Shown: in pieces, positions 43,701-57,274 of the stretch
Position numbering within the stretch: position 1 is the stretch's first letter
Layout of the letters: each line of letters starts with the position of its first letter
Assembly: GCA_037178975.1 (NCBI GenBank)
Contig: JASJZH010000003.1
Coordinates: 372,001-436,000, forward strand
Reading direction: 5' to 3'
Length of the DNA stretch: 64,000 nt
From: Oscheius tipulae
Taxonomy: Eukaryota > Nematoda > Chromadorea > Rhabditida > Rhabditidae
Made by a program: the position numbers and the translations under genes
Notes under the pieces: generated by a model
The model's input: only the letters and a program-made list of their open reading frames with translations
What the model was told of the DNA's origin: nothing
Databases searched by the model: none

Positions 43701-46198
43701 CATGGAGAAAATCAGCCGTGTTCCTCCACAAATGAACTTTTCCGGATCGTTGCTCGCGAAGAATCGGCTGAATAAGCAGTTTTTTCAGACCTAGCAAACC
43801 TCAACAGCTTGAACTTTTATCTCCTCCCATCAGTTTTTTTAGCATAAAGTTTTTTTTGGAAGGGTATAATTTTCCTGGAGCCGGGGTGACAATTTGCACT
43901 CGACAAAGGGCGTTATGTAGCGAACATGTCACATTAGAAATTCTCCTTCCTCATTTCGCACTCACTGACACTTTAGGAAAACTGCTCTGGAGGGATGTTA
44001 AACCAACAGTTGAACTTAAATAGCCAAAAAATCACGTCACTCTGCTTCTTTGAACTTTCCAATTTAGTTCGCGACTTCCTTTGAAGTCTGGCTATGCCAA
44101 ATTGCCGAGTGTCGCTTCGTAGTAACCAACTTATTAATTTCTACCGCTGCCATACATTCTGGCGATAACTATATTCTTAAAATCGGCGGGACAAAGAGAC
44201 GATGGCATAATTGAATTTGAGATGGAAGAAGAAGAGAGAAAATAAATGCTTTGAAGGGGAACATAGGAGCTGATGGCTTAATGCAGTAAAATCGTCTTAA
44301 AGATTTTGTTTGTGCACTAGCTGCAGTATGATTCAAATACATTTTTCCCTTTCCAAATGACGTGCTCGTTAAAATTCTATTAGGCTATCTGCGTAGTCTA
44401 TACAGGTCGTTCTGACCCGTGCTCTCCCATTCATTAAAGATGCGTGACTCTCCCATGGCATAACTTGTTCACTTCCTAAAAACAGCTGAAAATATTTTAG
44501 AATTTGCATAGATTTGGAGAATATAACTATTTGTTATCGTCACATTTTCTCCAATTAGATTGCTGCAATTTCCGTGCACTATCTGCGTATCAGTTTCCTC
44601 TTCAGAGCCCATTTTCCGTCGTTTTCTCTTTTCTCCTCTATCTGTGTGACGCCATTTAGAAGCCCGAAGCTTCCTTCACACAAGCGGAAACGACGCGTCT
44701 AGGGAGCAAGAGAGAAGCAGCGTTGCTCGGAAACATAAGCAGCTTTCGTTGAGGGGATTTCTTTGGGTGACTGCTAGAAATTAGAGAGGGACGTTCTAAA
44801 CGATATAGGTGTTCAGATTGGTTTTTGTCCAAATCTCATCATGACACATTGAAACTTCAACAGCTTATTGAGCAGTTAAAAGGAGTTTTGTCAAATTAAC
44901 TGCTTGTCACAGTATTAAGGGATGTAAAGCATTAGGTCAAAAAAGTATCATACACTACCACCCGGTATGGAAGTTGCGGTCGCTCACTCTGTAGTCTTAA
45001 GGCGGCAGTGCCGCGAGCACCTATTCAGCCCGCGCGCCGAGATCCTGCAACAATCTCGACCGAACTTTCAGTTTAACTAACCACGTGCCAGCCGCTTAAA
45101 GATTCCAAACCTGAGTGGATCCAATTCATCATAGCCCCGGGCTGTCTATCCGGCCACGCACGCCATCTCTGTCCAATCAGTTTCCTTCCTCCCGTTCCCT
45201 CCGTAAACTCGGCCCATTAATTGCCTCTAGGCACTTCCGGGGAAGGCTAACCCTTTACTACGTTGCTTATGTCGTGTTTTTGTTGGCTCGTCTGGACAAT
45301 TTTCACGAACAACCTCTTACATCTTAAAATTGAAGGCTGGGTCGTTCGGATGTCAAGACTCTGTAAATAGACTTAATGTAAAAATATTGTATGCTAAATA
45401 GTTTTACAGGGAGAACATAATTAGATTTTGAAAGAAATTTTGCTAGGTGAAAAGCCCTTGGTAGAACACATTCACACGAGGCTGGACCATCTTATCCTTG
45501 CATGAATTGCCTTCCTAACTTCTAGCCGGCAATACCTCATCCCACAAAAAATACTGGAATCGCTCGAATGCAAATGAAAATGACGACAAAGCTCCCGTGG
45601 TCGGGCTCTAACGCTCTTTTTTGCCGGACCTGAAAAGCACTTTCTCTTGCGCACACATTTTCACCAGTTCTGGCCTGGATGGTGAGTTGTCTCTGCTAAA
45701 CAATTGTGACCTCACAAATGGTCAACAGCCATTTTACATAACCCTTAACCGGCTTAACCGTCTACCACAAAGCGCAGATCTTTACAAATTTCACTAACTA
45801 TTCGTTTAATTCTAAACTTAGATGCTTGTGTCGGTGACCCAATGTTCTTTTCATGCAGCCACATTCTCTCACATTTTCTAAGTTATCTTTAGCAGCTGAT
45901 ACCATGTGATTTTCTCAGGAAACCGTGGTCGTGTGCCAGGCAATAATTAAGGGTTGGTGCATGTGACTTAGTGGTAGAAACTCACCTATCTGTTGAAAGC
46001 TCTATCCGTTAATGTTTTCGCTCTTTCACAAAAGAGTTTGTTCCAATTAAACGTGATCTACAATGCTGTCGAAGAGATACCCGGTAGGAAGAGCTGTTAC
46101 AGAACTCTGAACGCTCAAATTTGTCAGAAAGATATTTTTCCAAACAGAACTCTGAACCTTTCTCTCCCATATCCACTTACTTACACCCAAATTTTCAG
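40754..46198. other. Gene-poor AT-rich region
   Basis: 5.4 kb without a convincing gene. Open frames are under 70 codons except one of 70 at 45115 with poor coding character. A 41440-41470 stretch contains GATAGTACGGGTG, one of the dispersed motifs discussed in the findings. At 45960-46010 there is a weak tRNA A-box-like sequence (TTAGTGGTAGAAA). Confidence 0.4.
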
Positions 46199-46376
46199 GG
46201 CTGGGTGCGGTGCTGCACCGCGGGGCCGTCGGCCTCTCCCAGCTCGCCGTACGCCCCGCCTCCGGAGGTTGCTGAATCTACCTCCACCTGTCAGGCCGAC
46301 ATGGATTCCAATAGTGACCATGGTCCGTCCTTGGCACACAAGATCAGCCTGGACCTACCGACAGTCTCGACGAGAT
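46199..46376 (+). other. Orphan GC-rich candidate exon
   Basis: Flanked by a strong acceptor (AAATTTTCAG, ending 46198) and a GTGAGT donor (46377), open in phase 0 with phase 1 out. It reads GWVRCCTAGPSASPSSPYAP and ... NSDHGPSLAHKISLDL. Its base composition is much GC-richer than the surrounding 10 kb, as coding exons here are. I cannot join it to the rabphilin exon at 57275 in frame, so its gene is unknown. It could be an alternative 5' exon of a gene with very long introns. Confidence 0.45.
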
Positions 46377-46887
46377 GTGAGTTTTCTTTTTGGGACCAAG
46401 TTTTGAGCTGGCTCAATTTGCACACGAGAGAGGAACCGCCTAATTTGATGGGTCCAGGAGAGAACATTCTCTCTCTCTCTTCATTGAGCAGAGAGACACA
46501 TAGACTAATCGGCTTTCTTCGACACCTCAAAGTAGTTTTCGCGAAAAAATGGTCAGTGAACATGAAAAGAGGATAAGTTTAGAATGCTTGCGTCAAACTT
46601 GAGAGCTTCCTAGCGGATCAGGCTGGAAAGTGATATTCACTCCACCTTGGAGTCGGTCGCTCATTCTTTAAAACCAGTACCGGTAACTTTCACAACTGTC
46701 GGACCAACAGCCTAAACTTTTGGATCAGTTGCAACAATACTTATGCGTTATTTCCGACCACCAGGAAGCCATAAGTCCCAAATGAGAGTTATGTGATTAC
46801 ATAGGACACTGCCGGGTCTCATGAACTAATTTGTACGCTCGGTGTTTATATGGAGAGTATGTAAACATCTGTATTTTTGCTAGAATA

Positions 46888-47325
46888 CCTTTAAGGCATA
46901 GTAACATTGGAGGTGTAAGAGTGTCTCCGGGCATGACTTTTGTAGTTGGGTCGCGCGACGAACTTCCTTGTAAACGAATATTTCGCATTTTACACATATT
47001 TTCATGACTTTTAAGTGTGTATAATCGATTCAGCGTCAAATACTACCCTAGAAACGTCAACTTCGACGACAAAAATAAATAGAAAAGTTTAGAAAATTGT
47101 AAAAAGGAAGAAGAACAGTGTTTCCTCAATATTCTTCATTATTCTCGTCATTTTTGACGTTGAAGTAGATGTTTCTGAGGTAGTTTTCAATGTCGAGTCC
47201 ATTAAACACGCGTCGGATACGAAGTCATGAAAATGTGTAAAGAACCATTTTGATTATCAGCGAAGTTCCACGCGGGATCCAACTACAAAAGTCGGACACC
47301 CATACACCCGTAATGTTAGTCTCTT
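46888..47325. mobile_element. Fold-back MITE, copy E
   Basis: Left end CTTTAAGGCATAGTAACATT; inner GACGAACTTCCTTG; centre with AACGTCAACTTCGACG facing TTTGACGTTGAAGTAGATG; right end CACCCGTAATGTTAGTCTC. About 440 bp, no coding capacity. Confidence 0.75.
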
Positions 47326-50300
47326 CAGAAACAGCTAGCTAAATTTGTAGAGAACGGTCGTAACTAAATTATACAGGGATGTATGAAATCACCATCATCA
47401 TCATCACGGGCCGGGATGATACAGGTGAGAATACAGTCAAGCAGAAAGTTGAGACCGGTGAGAATCCGGGACGGCCCGTAGAAAAAAAAACATAGTTTAA
47501 GGTATAAGCTACAATACCAAAATTTGTAGGACCTGTATTTCGCAACATTTTTATTGTTTCTCATAAATCAGGGGTCCCTGGCACGAGGATTTATCTCACG
47601 AATAATTGATGAGTATTATGTTGTTGCGCGCCATCGGTTCCCCCTCCCTTGTTCTCTCACAATTCGTGCCCTGAGTTCAAAAAGTATCAAGCTGCCCTTT
47701 CTCTCTCTTCCTTTCTCTTCTATCAAAGTGAAGTCACGGAGAACGACCTTTTAATAACTCCGCAAATTCATCCAATTTTTAACCAAAAACTTCTTTGACT
47801 ATATTGGTTTCGTTGTATCTTCCTTCCAACAAAAATCCAAAAAATTACGACTCCTCGTAAAAAAAAATTGTGGCTGGGAACTTTTTTTTTAACTGCGCTA
47901 AAAGTAAATTCGAAAATTCGGAACTTCGTGTGAAGCATCATATTTTTAGTAGTTTAGCTTGAAATGTTGTTTCATGCAATTTCTCTTGGAAGCAAAGTCC
48001 TCCGGAGCGCCTCACCAATTACAGCCCCGAGGCAGCAGTCGGTCTTCTGCCGGAAATTCATCTACTGGTTGGCTGGCTGGAAAAAGAGGAAGTGGTGGCT
48101 GGGATGTTAGCAAAAATGCTATAAAAAATTTAGGGTCCTGGTGCTGAGACCGTAGGGGTATGAACATACATTAACTTTTGGTACTTGACTATTTGTATTT
48201 CCAGAAATACCTTTAATTTCAATTCCAAGGCTGTAGAGCTTTTGGAAATGTACTTTTCTAGCTCTTTCGTTGGCTTTGACCTGGTGACCTATATATCATC
48301 CGTTGCCGAGCAATGAAACGAACCTTCCATTCAATGCACGCGGCCTGAAAACTGCCACTCTGTCTACACAAGGCCTAACAAGCTTAGCCTCTCGTATCCG
48401 TTTCCAAGATAAACATCCTACTTTCCCGCTTTTTCGGAGTTCCGCATGAGCCAGTCCGCAATGTTTTCCTCTAGGGGATTGTTGCATTCAGTTATAGGCC
48501 ACAATTTCTAGAAATTAATTTTTGAAATACAGTGTCCTGGTTCAGTTTTTGTTCTAGCTTTTCCTTTTACTTGAAGTAACCTTGTTCTTCGACCACCTTA
48601 AAGAAAATCTCGTGACGGCTACGTAGTTGTTAGACCTTAAACAAATCAGCACGAGTGAGCGTGTTCAAAAAATTTATTAGGGTCCGCCGGATTAAACCAT
48701 AACGAGATGCTCCAGCCCTTTCTAACCTTTTTTTTTGAGACTCAATGATTTTCGATCTAAATATTTCTCTTCCTGTCTTATTTTTTACCTTCATCACATG
48801 TCGGGCTTCTCAGTGCAATTGTGAAGTCAAGCATTGGAACACTAGATCTGCTCGTATGTAGCCAATATCTGGTTTAGAATAGCTCTTGCGTACCCGTACC
48901 GTCTCGTCTTAGGTCCTTTCGAGTCATTCTCCAAACGATTGATCGAATAATTCGAGCTGGCAAGGTAAGGCAAGGCAAGCAAAGCAATTGCAAAAAATGG
49001 CTCTGTAAACTATTATGTCCCATGAATTCTTAAAAAATTGACCCAGTTCGAGCCCAGAAGCCACTGGAAAGAAGCACGCCGGCATCACCTTTTACCTAAT
49101 CGCGGTGCATTTGGAAGCGCATTCCGTGTTTGGGCCGACAAATGAGATTTGGGGTCTCTTCTCTGCCTTCTTCTCCGCTCTGCCTATTGATTCTCGTGAC
49201 TCTTAACCAATTTTTTGACATTTGGTCTTCTTCTTAGGATGTTAAGGAGTTTAGTGACTCCAAATCTCCTGGGAGTAGGTCCATTCATGTCAAGCGGGAT
49301 GCCCTTCGGCGACGACTGGGGATGATAGATTGCATTTTTCTATTCCGCTTGTTTCCATCTTTTCTTACTTTTTCCTTTATTAGACAAGACCAAATTATAA
49401 GCCAGACTGCAAATTATTTTCTCACAAAGCGGCATCGAATTTCAGCTGTCTGAGCCCAAAATATAGAAGAGACGACTCGCACTTTTTGAACTCTCCAGAA
49501 TGAAGTACAAAGATTCTTAGTAAATTTTATTTTCCACAAATTTTTTTTAACTTTCTGGCCTGCGCAAGCTCTTGCCATGAAAATCTGTAAGTTTCCTCTT
49601 TCAGAAAATTTCATATTGCCCCCAACCAATCCGCTTCCCAACTTGTTTCATTTTGTTATCTGTGTAGAGAGTGCTGTAAAACTTTATGCACTCGTTGAAA
49701 AAGATTAATTGCTAGAGCTTTATCTAGGGCCCAGAGATTAATGAGTTGAATATTTGACCCAGTTCCCTTTCTTATTGAAACTTTTCGTTCTTTTTCTACT
49801 TGAAATTTTTGTAGTGTTTAACATCTTTCAAAACATATAATAAGCCATTTATTAGTCTCTTTTCGCTACTTTTATTGTAGTCTTTGTTTGGAATAACAAG
49901 TCAAGACAGTGAAACTTCTTAAATTCTCTTTTGTTCTTTTGAACCCTTCGTTGGTCAAGAATAATTCATTAAACAACCCAATTCCGTTGTCTAGAAGCCC
50001 GAAAAATCTGTATTCAGGCTCCGAAATGTCTTCGTTCTCACCCCCTCCCCGGTGTAAACACTTTACAATTCCTCCAGCTCCTTGTTTTGTGGAGCAGTGC
50101 CTACAACTTTTTTCTCTCAACATCTTAAAAATCAAACAAATTTAGTAGATGAGGTAGCCGAAAGAGAGTCGATTAGTCCTTTGAAGATATAAGACCAGGG
50201 CTAGAATGGTCGAGGGAGCCAGTGCCAGTGGAATGTTAACAAGTTCGCTATTTATAGTGAGGAAGCTCAGCCAGGCCTTCTTCAATGCACAGCCAGGAGA

Positions 50301-53123
50301 TAAAGTCGGTGGGTTCATTTAATTATTTCGTTGTCGTGAATAGTGTGAAATGTCAGGGATTGAGAAATTTTTGAAAATCTGTCCTTGTCGCGCCGGTACT
50401 ACATCAATTGGGTACAAGTCGCCCACGTGCCAGCTCGTAATCCAGCCAAAAGTCTGATAACATACGAGCGTGATGAAGAGTGGGGTTTGCTATGCTTTTA
50501 AACTGTGAGGCTTAGAAATTACTTCTTTATCAACGAAATCCAGGTTCCCATGGGTCATGAGACCCATCTACCCCATTTTCCAAACGTTCCTCGCCAATTC
50601 CAGTCCTCGTTTCGTTTTCGCTCTCTTCCAAACGAGCTCAGCTCCCCTCTCGTTAATTAGTTATTCAAGGAGAGCGCTAGTCGAAGGAAGACGAACTACC
50701 ACTCTCGGAAATGCATTGACCTCTTATCCCTGGAAAATCCCAGCTTTTGCAGTCGAGATCTGTCCGATCGAGGACCTTTTGAAAAGGGATAGAGAACGCC
50801 TGGCTGTTTTTTGAGGTCTCCGCAGCCATTCGCTTCATTTCCTCTCCCCTCCCTGTCCCTCTATGTCCCAAGTTGTCCCGAGGGGCTTCAGATGGGAGAT
50901 CTCTCGTGTCCCCAGCTCTTAGTCAACGAAACACAGCGGAGTTCACCTAAGTCTTCGGTGTTTCAAAGAACATTTCTTTTTCGTAGACTGTCCAATTGGA
51001 TTCTGTCAGGTGATTCAAGATATTACCGTGTTAAGTGTTCAAAAGCCTATGCCGTATTTGGATTTTCCCCGGTGGTTTAATCTGGTCATATCCTTTGATC
51101 AGTAGTCTTGCTTCCGACGTTCAACGTTTTCCAGATCACCGTACCCTGTTTCGGCTTCTCCCTATCCTAGAACCGCGTGGGTGTCCGCCTCACCCTCACT
51201 CTCTCACTCTCTGCCAGCCTAAGAGTCAGAACCTTTTGCCAAACTAGCCATAGCTCCTTCCTCCTTAAAGGAGAGAGTCTCGGCGATCGATGGCCCCTCA
51301 GTCTCTTCTGGCCACAACCACTTATATGTATCCGCTCCGAAGCTCTGACTTTTTGACTCATACTTTACCTTATTGCTTCCCTGACCTTTTGGTGGGTCTG
51401 GACGAGGGGGTGGAGTTGACCCTTTGCTTGGAAAGGGGTCTGGGAGCAATTGAGCATAAACTGACACTCTGTTGACATCCTCGTTTACTAACCTTTCGAA
51501 AAAAAATGTTATTTCGACCAGCGTAATCAACGCTTTTCCGTATCTACTTTCTATCTCGAAAACTAGAGATACCTAGTCTCTCTTCTAGACTGTTAGGTGA
51601 GCATGATAGCGACACGCTGGGAAGTTACGTTTTAGATGTCAAAACATTGTGACAAAAGAAATTAATTCTATTTATTAGGCGTGAGAGCAACAGATTGATG
51701 AGGAAATCCACATTTCTCAATATTTCTTTGCCGAAGGGCCTCGAATCTCGGATATAACCGAAATCATGCTTACTACATTTAATCATATTTCACTTCAGAG
51801 ATATACTGCAAATTTGTAGACCAGATCGAAAGCTGTTGAAAAGTTGTCTTTGGAAGTTTAGAACGTCCCGCGTTCTTAGGATCACTTGAAGCCTGCCGAG
51901 ACAGTATGGGCACGCCAAGAAGAAGAGACGCAAACAGTCTGATATTAAAAACTGGCGGTTTCTAGATTTTGCGATAAGCTAATTGTATACTTTTGCAACC
52001 TCTAATCCCAGTCGGAAGGATGTTTCCTTCCTTTTTGCGTCAGCAAGCCCTCGAAGTTCTCAAGTGCTCTCAGTTGGCTTTCCAAATGAGCCAAGCGAGT
52101 AGGCGGCTCCCTAATTGGCTAATTTAAACTTTTCCTTTGAACTCACTTCCACAAAACCTGCAGCATATCTAGACCGGAAATGGGTCCGGAAATGTCAATG
52201 CGGGAGTGAGCCTCCTTGAGGAAAGATTTTCGGTGCAAGATGACATTATTGGGCAACAAAGAGTGAGTTTCTTTGTTCCGAGAGGCACAAAAAACCCCCT
52301 AGGATTTGGGCTACTTCCGGGCAAATCCGATTTAGAAGTAGACTGACTTTTTGCTTTGTTTTCTTGTTCCTGGACCGTGTTTCTCCTCGTAGTAGTACTA
52401 ATAGCACCATACTGCATAATTAAGCAACAGACTGAGTAATAGCCGCTCCGCAAATAGAATTTCTGACTCTTGACTCATGTCCAGTCACACATTGTTTTTA
52501 AATATTCCTTCTCTGTGGCTGTTTACAACCAACTTATTACGGATTCTCTAGGCTTTCTGTCTGTTCACTTCTAACTGAAGTGGTCCTAAAAATCCTTCCA
52601 AATGGTTTGCTACTTTTCGGATAGAAAACATGAACTTTGAGCTTGGACACAATTGCAAAGATGAGACGGAAGACGACAACTTCCTCTAAACTGGAAAATC
52701 TTGTTCTGGATTCGAAACGGGACTGCAAAGTCTTGACTTTTCCTGCATTTTAAGACCGGTTAGCCTAGAACAGGACCTTTCTGTTTCTGAACTCTGGGTC
52801 CTAATCGATCATTCGCTCGCTGACCAGGATTTCAGAATTTCTCTGAAAATCCCTACTCGAAAAGATACATAAACAGAAACAAGTAGTCCACGAGACCCAG
52901 TCATACTCTCTCTCGCTCACACGGGACCCTAGTCAGTGACTCTCACACAAGCTTTCCTCTCGCTTTTATGTCTGATTGTTTTCTGTCCCGGCCGTCCACA
53001 TTCTGGCCCAATTTATCTCTCACGCGCAATTTATATAGAGAGCTATAGGTCTCTAAAAATTAGGAATCACTCACTGCAATCCTTGAGGTCAAAAGGTTCA
53101 ATTTTAACAAATTCGCTAGTCTT

Positions 53124-53491
53124 CTTAAAGGGACGGTGACATTGCGAGTAAATGGGATGCACGGCGGAGCCCGTTTTCAAATCGGGTCTCGCGACGGACT
53201 TCCCTGAGAATCAATCTTTCACATTTTACACACATTTCCATGACTTCTAAATGTGTTTAATCGACTCAGCGCCAAAAACTACCCTAGAAAAGTCTACTTC
53301 AACGTCAAAAATGACGAGAAAAATGTACAAAATTAGAAAAACTAAAGAAGAATTCGATTAAATAAATTTTGAAAAGATAAACATGTGTAAAGAACCGAAA
53401 AACGCGAAAGATTGTGTTTCAGGGTAGTTCGTCGCGGGACTCGATTTGAAAACGCGTTCCGCCGTGCACTCATGCAAAGTCATCATCCCTG
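53124..53491. mobile_element. Fold-back MITE, copy F
   Basis: Left end TTAAAGGGACGGTGACATTG, then CGTTTTCAAATCGGGTC and GACGGACTTCCCTGAGA. The right arm has AGGGTAGTTCGTCGCGGGAC and AACGCGTTCCGCCGTGCACT. The centre is shorter than in copies B and E (internal deletion). Confidence 0.75.
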
Positions 53492-55145
53492 TTTCTTTCT
53501 TAGAGTTACCAGTCTAGGTTAAAAATTCATGTCCTTTTTACGAATCTCCGCCTTTCCCTTACCCCGGTATCACTTTTTGTGTATCTTTTCTCTTTCTTAT
53601 CAGCTAACACACACATTCACATGTGGCGCCTTTCCCTAGCTGTTTTTGACGCGCCCAGTTTAATTTTTTTGCCCGAGATGACCTCAAAACCTGGATAGCT
53701 CATTGACAAAAGGGGAGGGAGCCCACTCCTCGAAAATTAATGGCCTCTTGGCTCTCGAATTTCACATAGGGGGACCAGTGTGTTTGTGCTGCGTCAGACT
53801 CACGCACCTATTTTTCAGTCTCCAGGCCTCTGACTCTTTGTGTTTATAGGTCTTGTGGGGGCTGTGAGAATCTTTAAGTCCCTAGGACTATCTTCTTGTA
53901 AACAAAAAAAAGCACTTTCGACTCGTCTCTGTTCGTCTAGATCAGGCAAATAATGTGAGTTAAAATAAAGTTTGACAGAAGTGTTGAGGACCGAGACAGT
54001 TCGGGTGAGTCACGGAAAAATTAGTTATTTAGAATCCGAAACCCCGGTTCTTTTGAATTCTCACAATAGTAGTGTATTCTAAAGAGACAGTGCGGTTGAT
54101 TACAAATTGCTATATCTCTGTCCAGCTTACGGGTGTGTCTTCCTAAGTAGTAGCTTTGACCTAAATGTCCGGTTAAAATTTTAACGAGACACTACGAGTG
54201 AACCCCTAAAAAATAGCAAGATCTCTCCAATCCAATTTCGACATGTTATCGCACAGGGGTCCTCTGTTTTTTTGCAACTCCCACGGACGGAAGTTGGGCC
54301 CATATCCTCCTCTCCCAAACTTTTCTCCCGAATCAGGAAATACGACGCGGTCAAGCGCGCCCATGGTGCCCCAAGACCGCGGAAATATTGTTGTTTATTG
54401 CCACCGGCAGTGGCTCTGGTGCTCTATACTTCAGTCCATATCCGCCACAATTCTATTAGGCTTTTGTATGCATGGGGGCGAGCGGGTTTTATGCGATCGG
54501 GAAGTGATAACCGCTTGACTCAGCTTGATTCGATTGAGTACTGGTTATGTCCCATTTTAGTGTGCTTCTCTCATCATGATCCTCCTATCAAAAGGATCGA
54601 ACAGCTTTCGGGACGGAGCCACCCTCTAATCTGAGTCTTCTGAGCTGCTGAGGCTATAAACATAGAATTCGTTAATCTTTCGGTTTCTGTTTCTGCCTCT
54701 CCTGCTTTGTTCCCACCATCCCACACTATGCTCCAGCTCATCCTCACTTTAATTTTTATGAGAGGGAGACTTATCTGCTGCAAAACGGCTCCAATACCCT
54801 TGCTACAAAATTGCCTTTAGTCAAGATTGCCTCAACTATCCATTCCTCATCTTTTTTATCACAGCTCGCCAGCCCCTCAGTCTCTATAATTAGCATCGTC
54901 AACTGAGAAGATCACGAGCGCTCCGCCTGTTTCTGACAATCCCGTCACAATTATAGCTTTTTTTTCTTGTCCTAGTGCACTTTCCTTAAGACCACAGTTC
55001 TGTCGATTGTAGAGGCAATTGTGCTCGCTGTCACATCGTTTAGCATGGGAAATGTGATGGTGATTTGACTTTACTGCAGGCGCAGAGCCGATAGAAAGAG
55101 CATATCCTGTCCTTGCAAGACAAATAGCGTGAGAATTTGAACTTC

Positions 55146-55205
55146 CACCTCCTTCTCTCTGTCTTTCTGTCTCTTTGTCTCACTGTCTATGTCTCTGTCT
55201 CCCTG
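55146..55205. repeat. (TCTCTG)n tract
   Basis: Imperfect CTGTCTTTCTGTCTCTTTG-type repeat in an intergenic setting. Confidence 0.75.
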
Positions 55206-56619
55206 GCTCTCATTCGCACCCAATACCCATTCCAAAACTGTCTGATAGTCATCGATTTTCTTTTTATTCCACTCGAGGGAGAAAATGACTAACTCATTGG
55301 TATCCGCTCCAAAAAACCACATGTTAAATCGACTGTTTTTCGATTATCTCCCTCCTTCCCACTTGACCAAGAAGGGCAAACTATATCATTTTTGTTGCAG
55401 AACACCTTTTTGACGTTCATAATGGCCCATTAATGTGGCGAGGTGGGCTTATCTGAAGAGGAAGTCTGTTTATTTTAGGGTCCAGTGACGTTTTCTCCTT
55501 GTCCTCCCCCTCTTTCTCTCTCTTAAACTTAAAAAAAATGTTTCTACAGTAGTCTTCTCGGATCCAGGAAGCCCCAGAGCGGGAGGTGACAGAACATATC
55601 AGAAGTCTCGTCAGTTTTTGGCCTATGGAATGCTCCCAGACCGGGCTGGCAAGACTGAAGCCCGGTAACCGACGCAAGAGAAAAAGCTAGAGGACATGTC
55701 AGGTTAGAAAAACGTGGTTTTTTTTTTTAAATTTTACTGTATTAGCGCCAAAAACCACTACATGGATGTGAGACTCAAATAGAATGTCCACGTAGTCCAG
55801 CTTAGTATTTTGAGCTGTAAGATTTGAGAAAATTGGGGTACAATTTGTCGGGAAAAGGTCTCCGGTAATGTCATGTTCTTTCGCACCAAGAAAATTATGG
55901 CTTGTCCTGAGGGGACAAAATTGTTGGTTTCTGGGTTACAAAGGGGACTGTCCTTTAAACATTTTTTTAACGCAAAAACGCAAAACATTTGACTTATATC
56001 AATTTTTTAATCTTTTATCTCCAATCATTTGATTCCTGGGAGACTTTTGGAGTATCACAATTTTGACTTTCGGCTATTTTTGCCTGAAGGGCTGATTGAA
56101 TTGAACCAGGAAGTGAGAATCAGGACCATGAACCCCCAGTGGAATAGTTTATCACGGCTGCCTCTGTGCTGGCGGAGACGTCTTCCAGAGACAGACACGG
56201 CAACACGTCAACACCCCCTATTTCCTTATCCTGGATTTATTACTTTGCTCGAAATTCAAACTTTTCTTGAAGCTTCTTAGTTCAAGTGGAGTCTCTCTCA
56301 CTTTGCCAATCTATCACGCTGTCACTCTGTCAACCAATGACAGACTTTGTCAAGGGATCCGACGACATGCCAGCTTGGAATTCCTGCGACAGCTCCGACC
56401 CATTTTTCCAGCTCGAAGACGGCACGTTTCGCTTTGCTATGTTCTAACTTGCAGCCCATATCAAACTTACAATTTTTCAGAACATCATTTAGCTTGGTCA
56501 ATGCTATTTACTCATTCAAGCCTTGACGACGCATTTTCAAGCCAAAAAGTTCAGCATTGAGCTTTACTGCCTTATTCTTAAGCCCAAAAAGTGATTTTTC
56601 AACAATCTGATGCTCTGCA

Positions 56620-56905
56620 AATTTGTAGCATATGAAACATCACAGTAATCAAAAATACTTTCTTGAACTCCAAAAAGAGTTATTTAGTTTTAGTACTGGA
56701 CCCGGTCGCCCCTGTCACCCCCAAACCATCTCCCATTCCCTATATAGTTGAGGCGCCATTTCAATTCAGCTTCATTGTTATCGTCTATGCGGTACCCTCC
56801 GACTATGATCGTTATAGAACGAGTCTAACGAAGTATCTTCGAAAGTGGTCTAGGGAAAAATAAAGAATACAGGGCTCTGAACTGGCTTATTGTTAGGACT
56901 CTTTA
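56620..56905 (+). repeat. Dispersed repeat, copy 1
   Basis: Shares long blocks with 60800-61130, e.g. ATAGAACGAGTCTAACGAAG, GTGGTCTAGGGAAAAATA and ATACAGGGCTCTG. The divergence between copies is moderate. No terminal inverted repeats seen. Confidence 0.75.
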
Positions 56906-57236
56906 TTTTTTTTAAGAAAAATTCTTGTTCATTTTATCAGTAACCTAAGGTATTAAATAGCTCACGGACAATCTCGACTGACAAGAGGAATATGAAAAAT
57001 ACTCATTGACATTGAGGTTCAGTCCTAATTAAAGATGTATCAGATAACTCTATTCGAAAGGTCCCCGAACTTTAAAAGCCTCCCGATAAGAATTTCCACA
57101 CCCTTGGCTGCTCCTTTCACGCTCATCTGAAGAGTGAGAGCACGTGCCACTCATTCTCTCTCTCCCCCTTGCCCTCACTCTTCGAAGCCAGTGAGATCGA
57201 TTCCCGAGCCAGTGTGCTCTCACGTCGTCAGCCGAG

Positions 57237-57257
57237 GCTCTCTCGGCTCGAGAGAGC
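57237..57257. repeat. Perfect 9 bp inverted repeat
   Basis: GCTCTCTCG, loop GCT, CGAGAGAGC. It ends just before the CAGA at the start of the first rabphilin exon and could form a hairpin at the acceptor. Confidence 0.7.
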
Positions 57258-57274
57258 AGACTCCTAACGTGCTG

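Larger units (their letters stand above)
46377..57274. other. Gene-poor region with dispersed repeats
   Basis: Eleven kilobases with no convincing gene. It contains MITE copies E and F, a TCTCTG tract (55150-55203), AT-rich DNA and short frames without splice support. It may be partly the upstream region or long 5' introns of the rabphilin gene. Confidence 0.4.
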
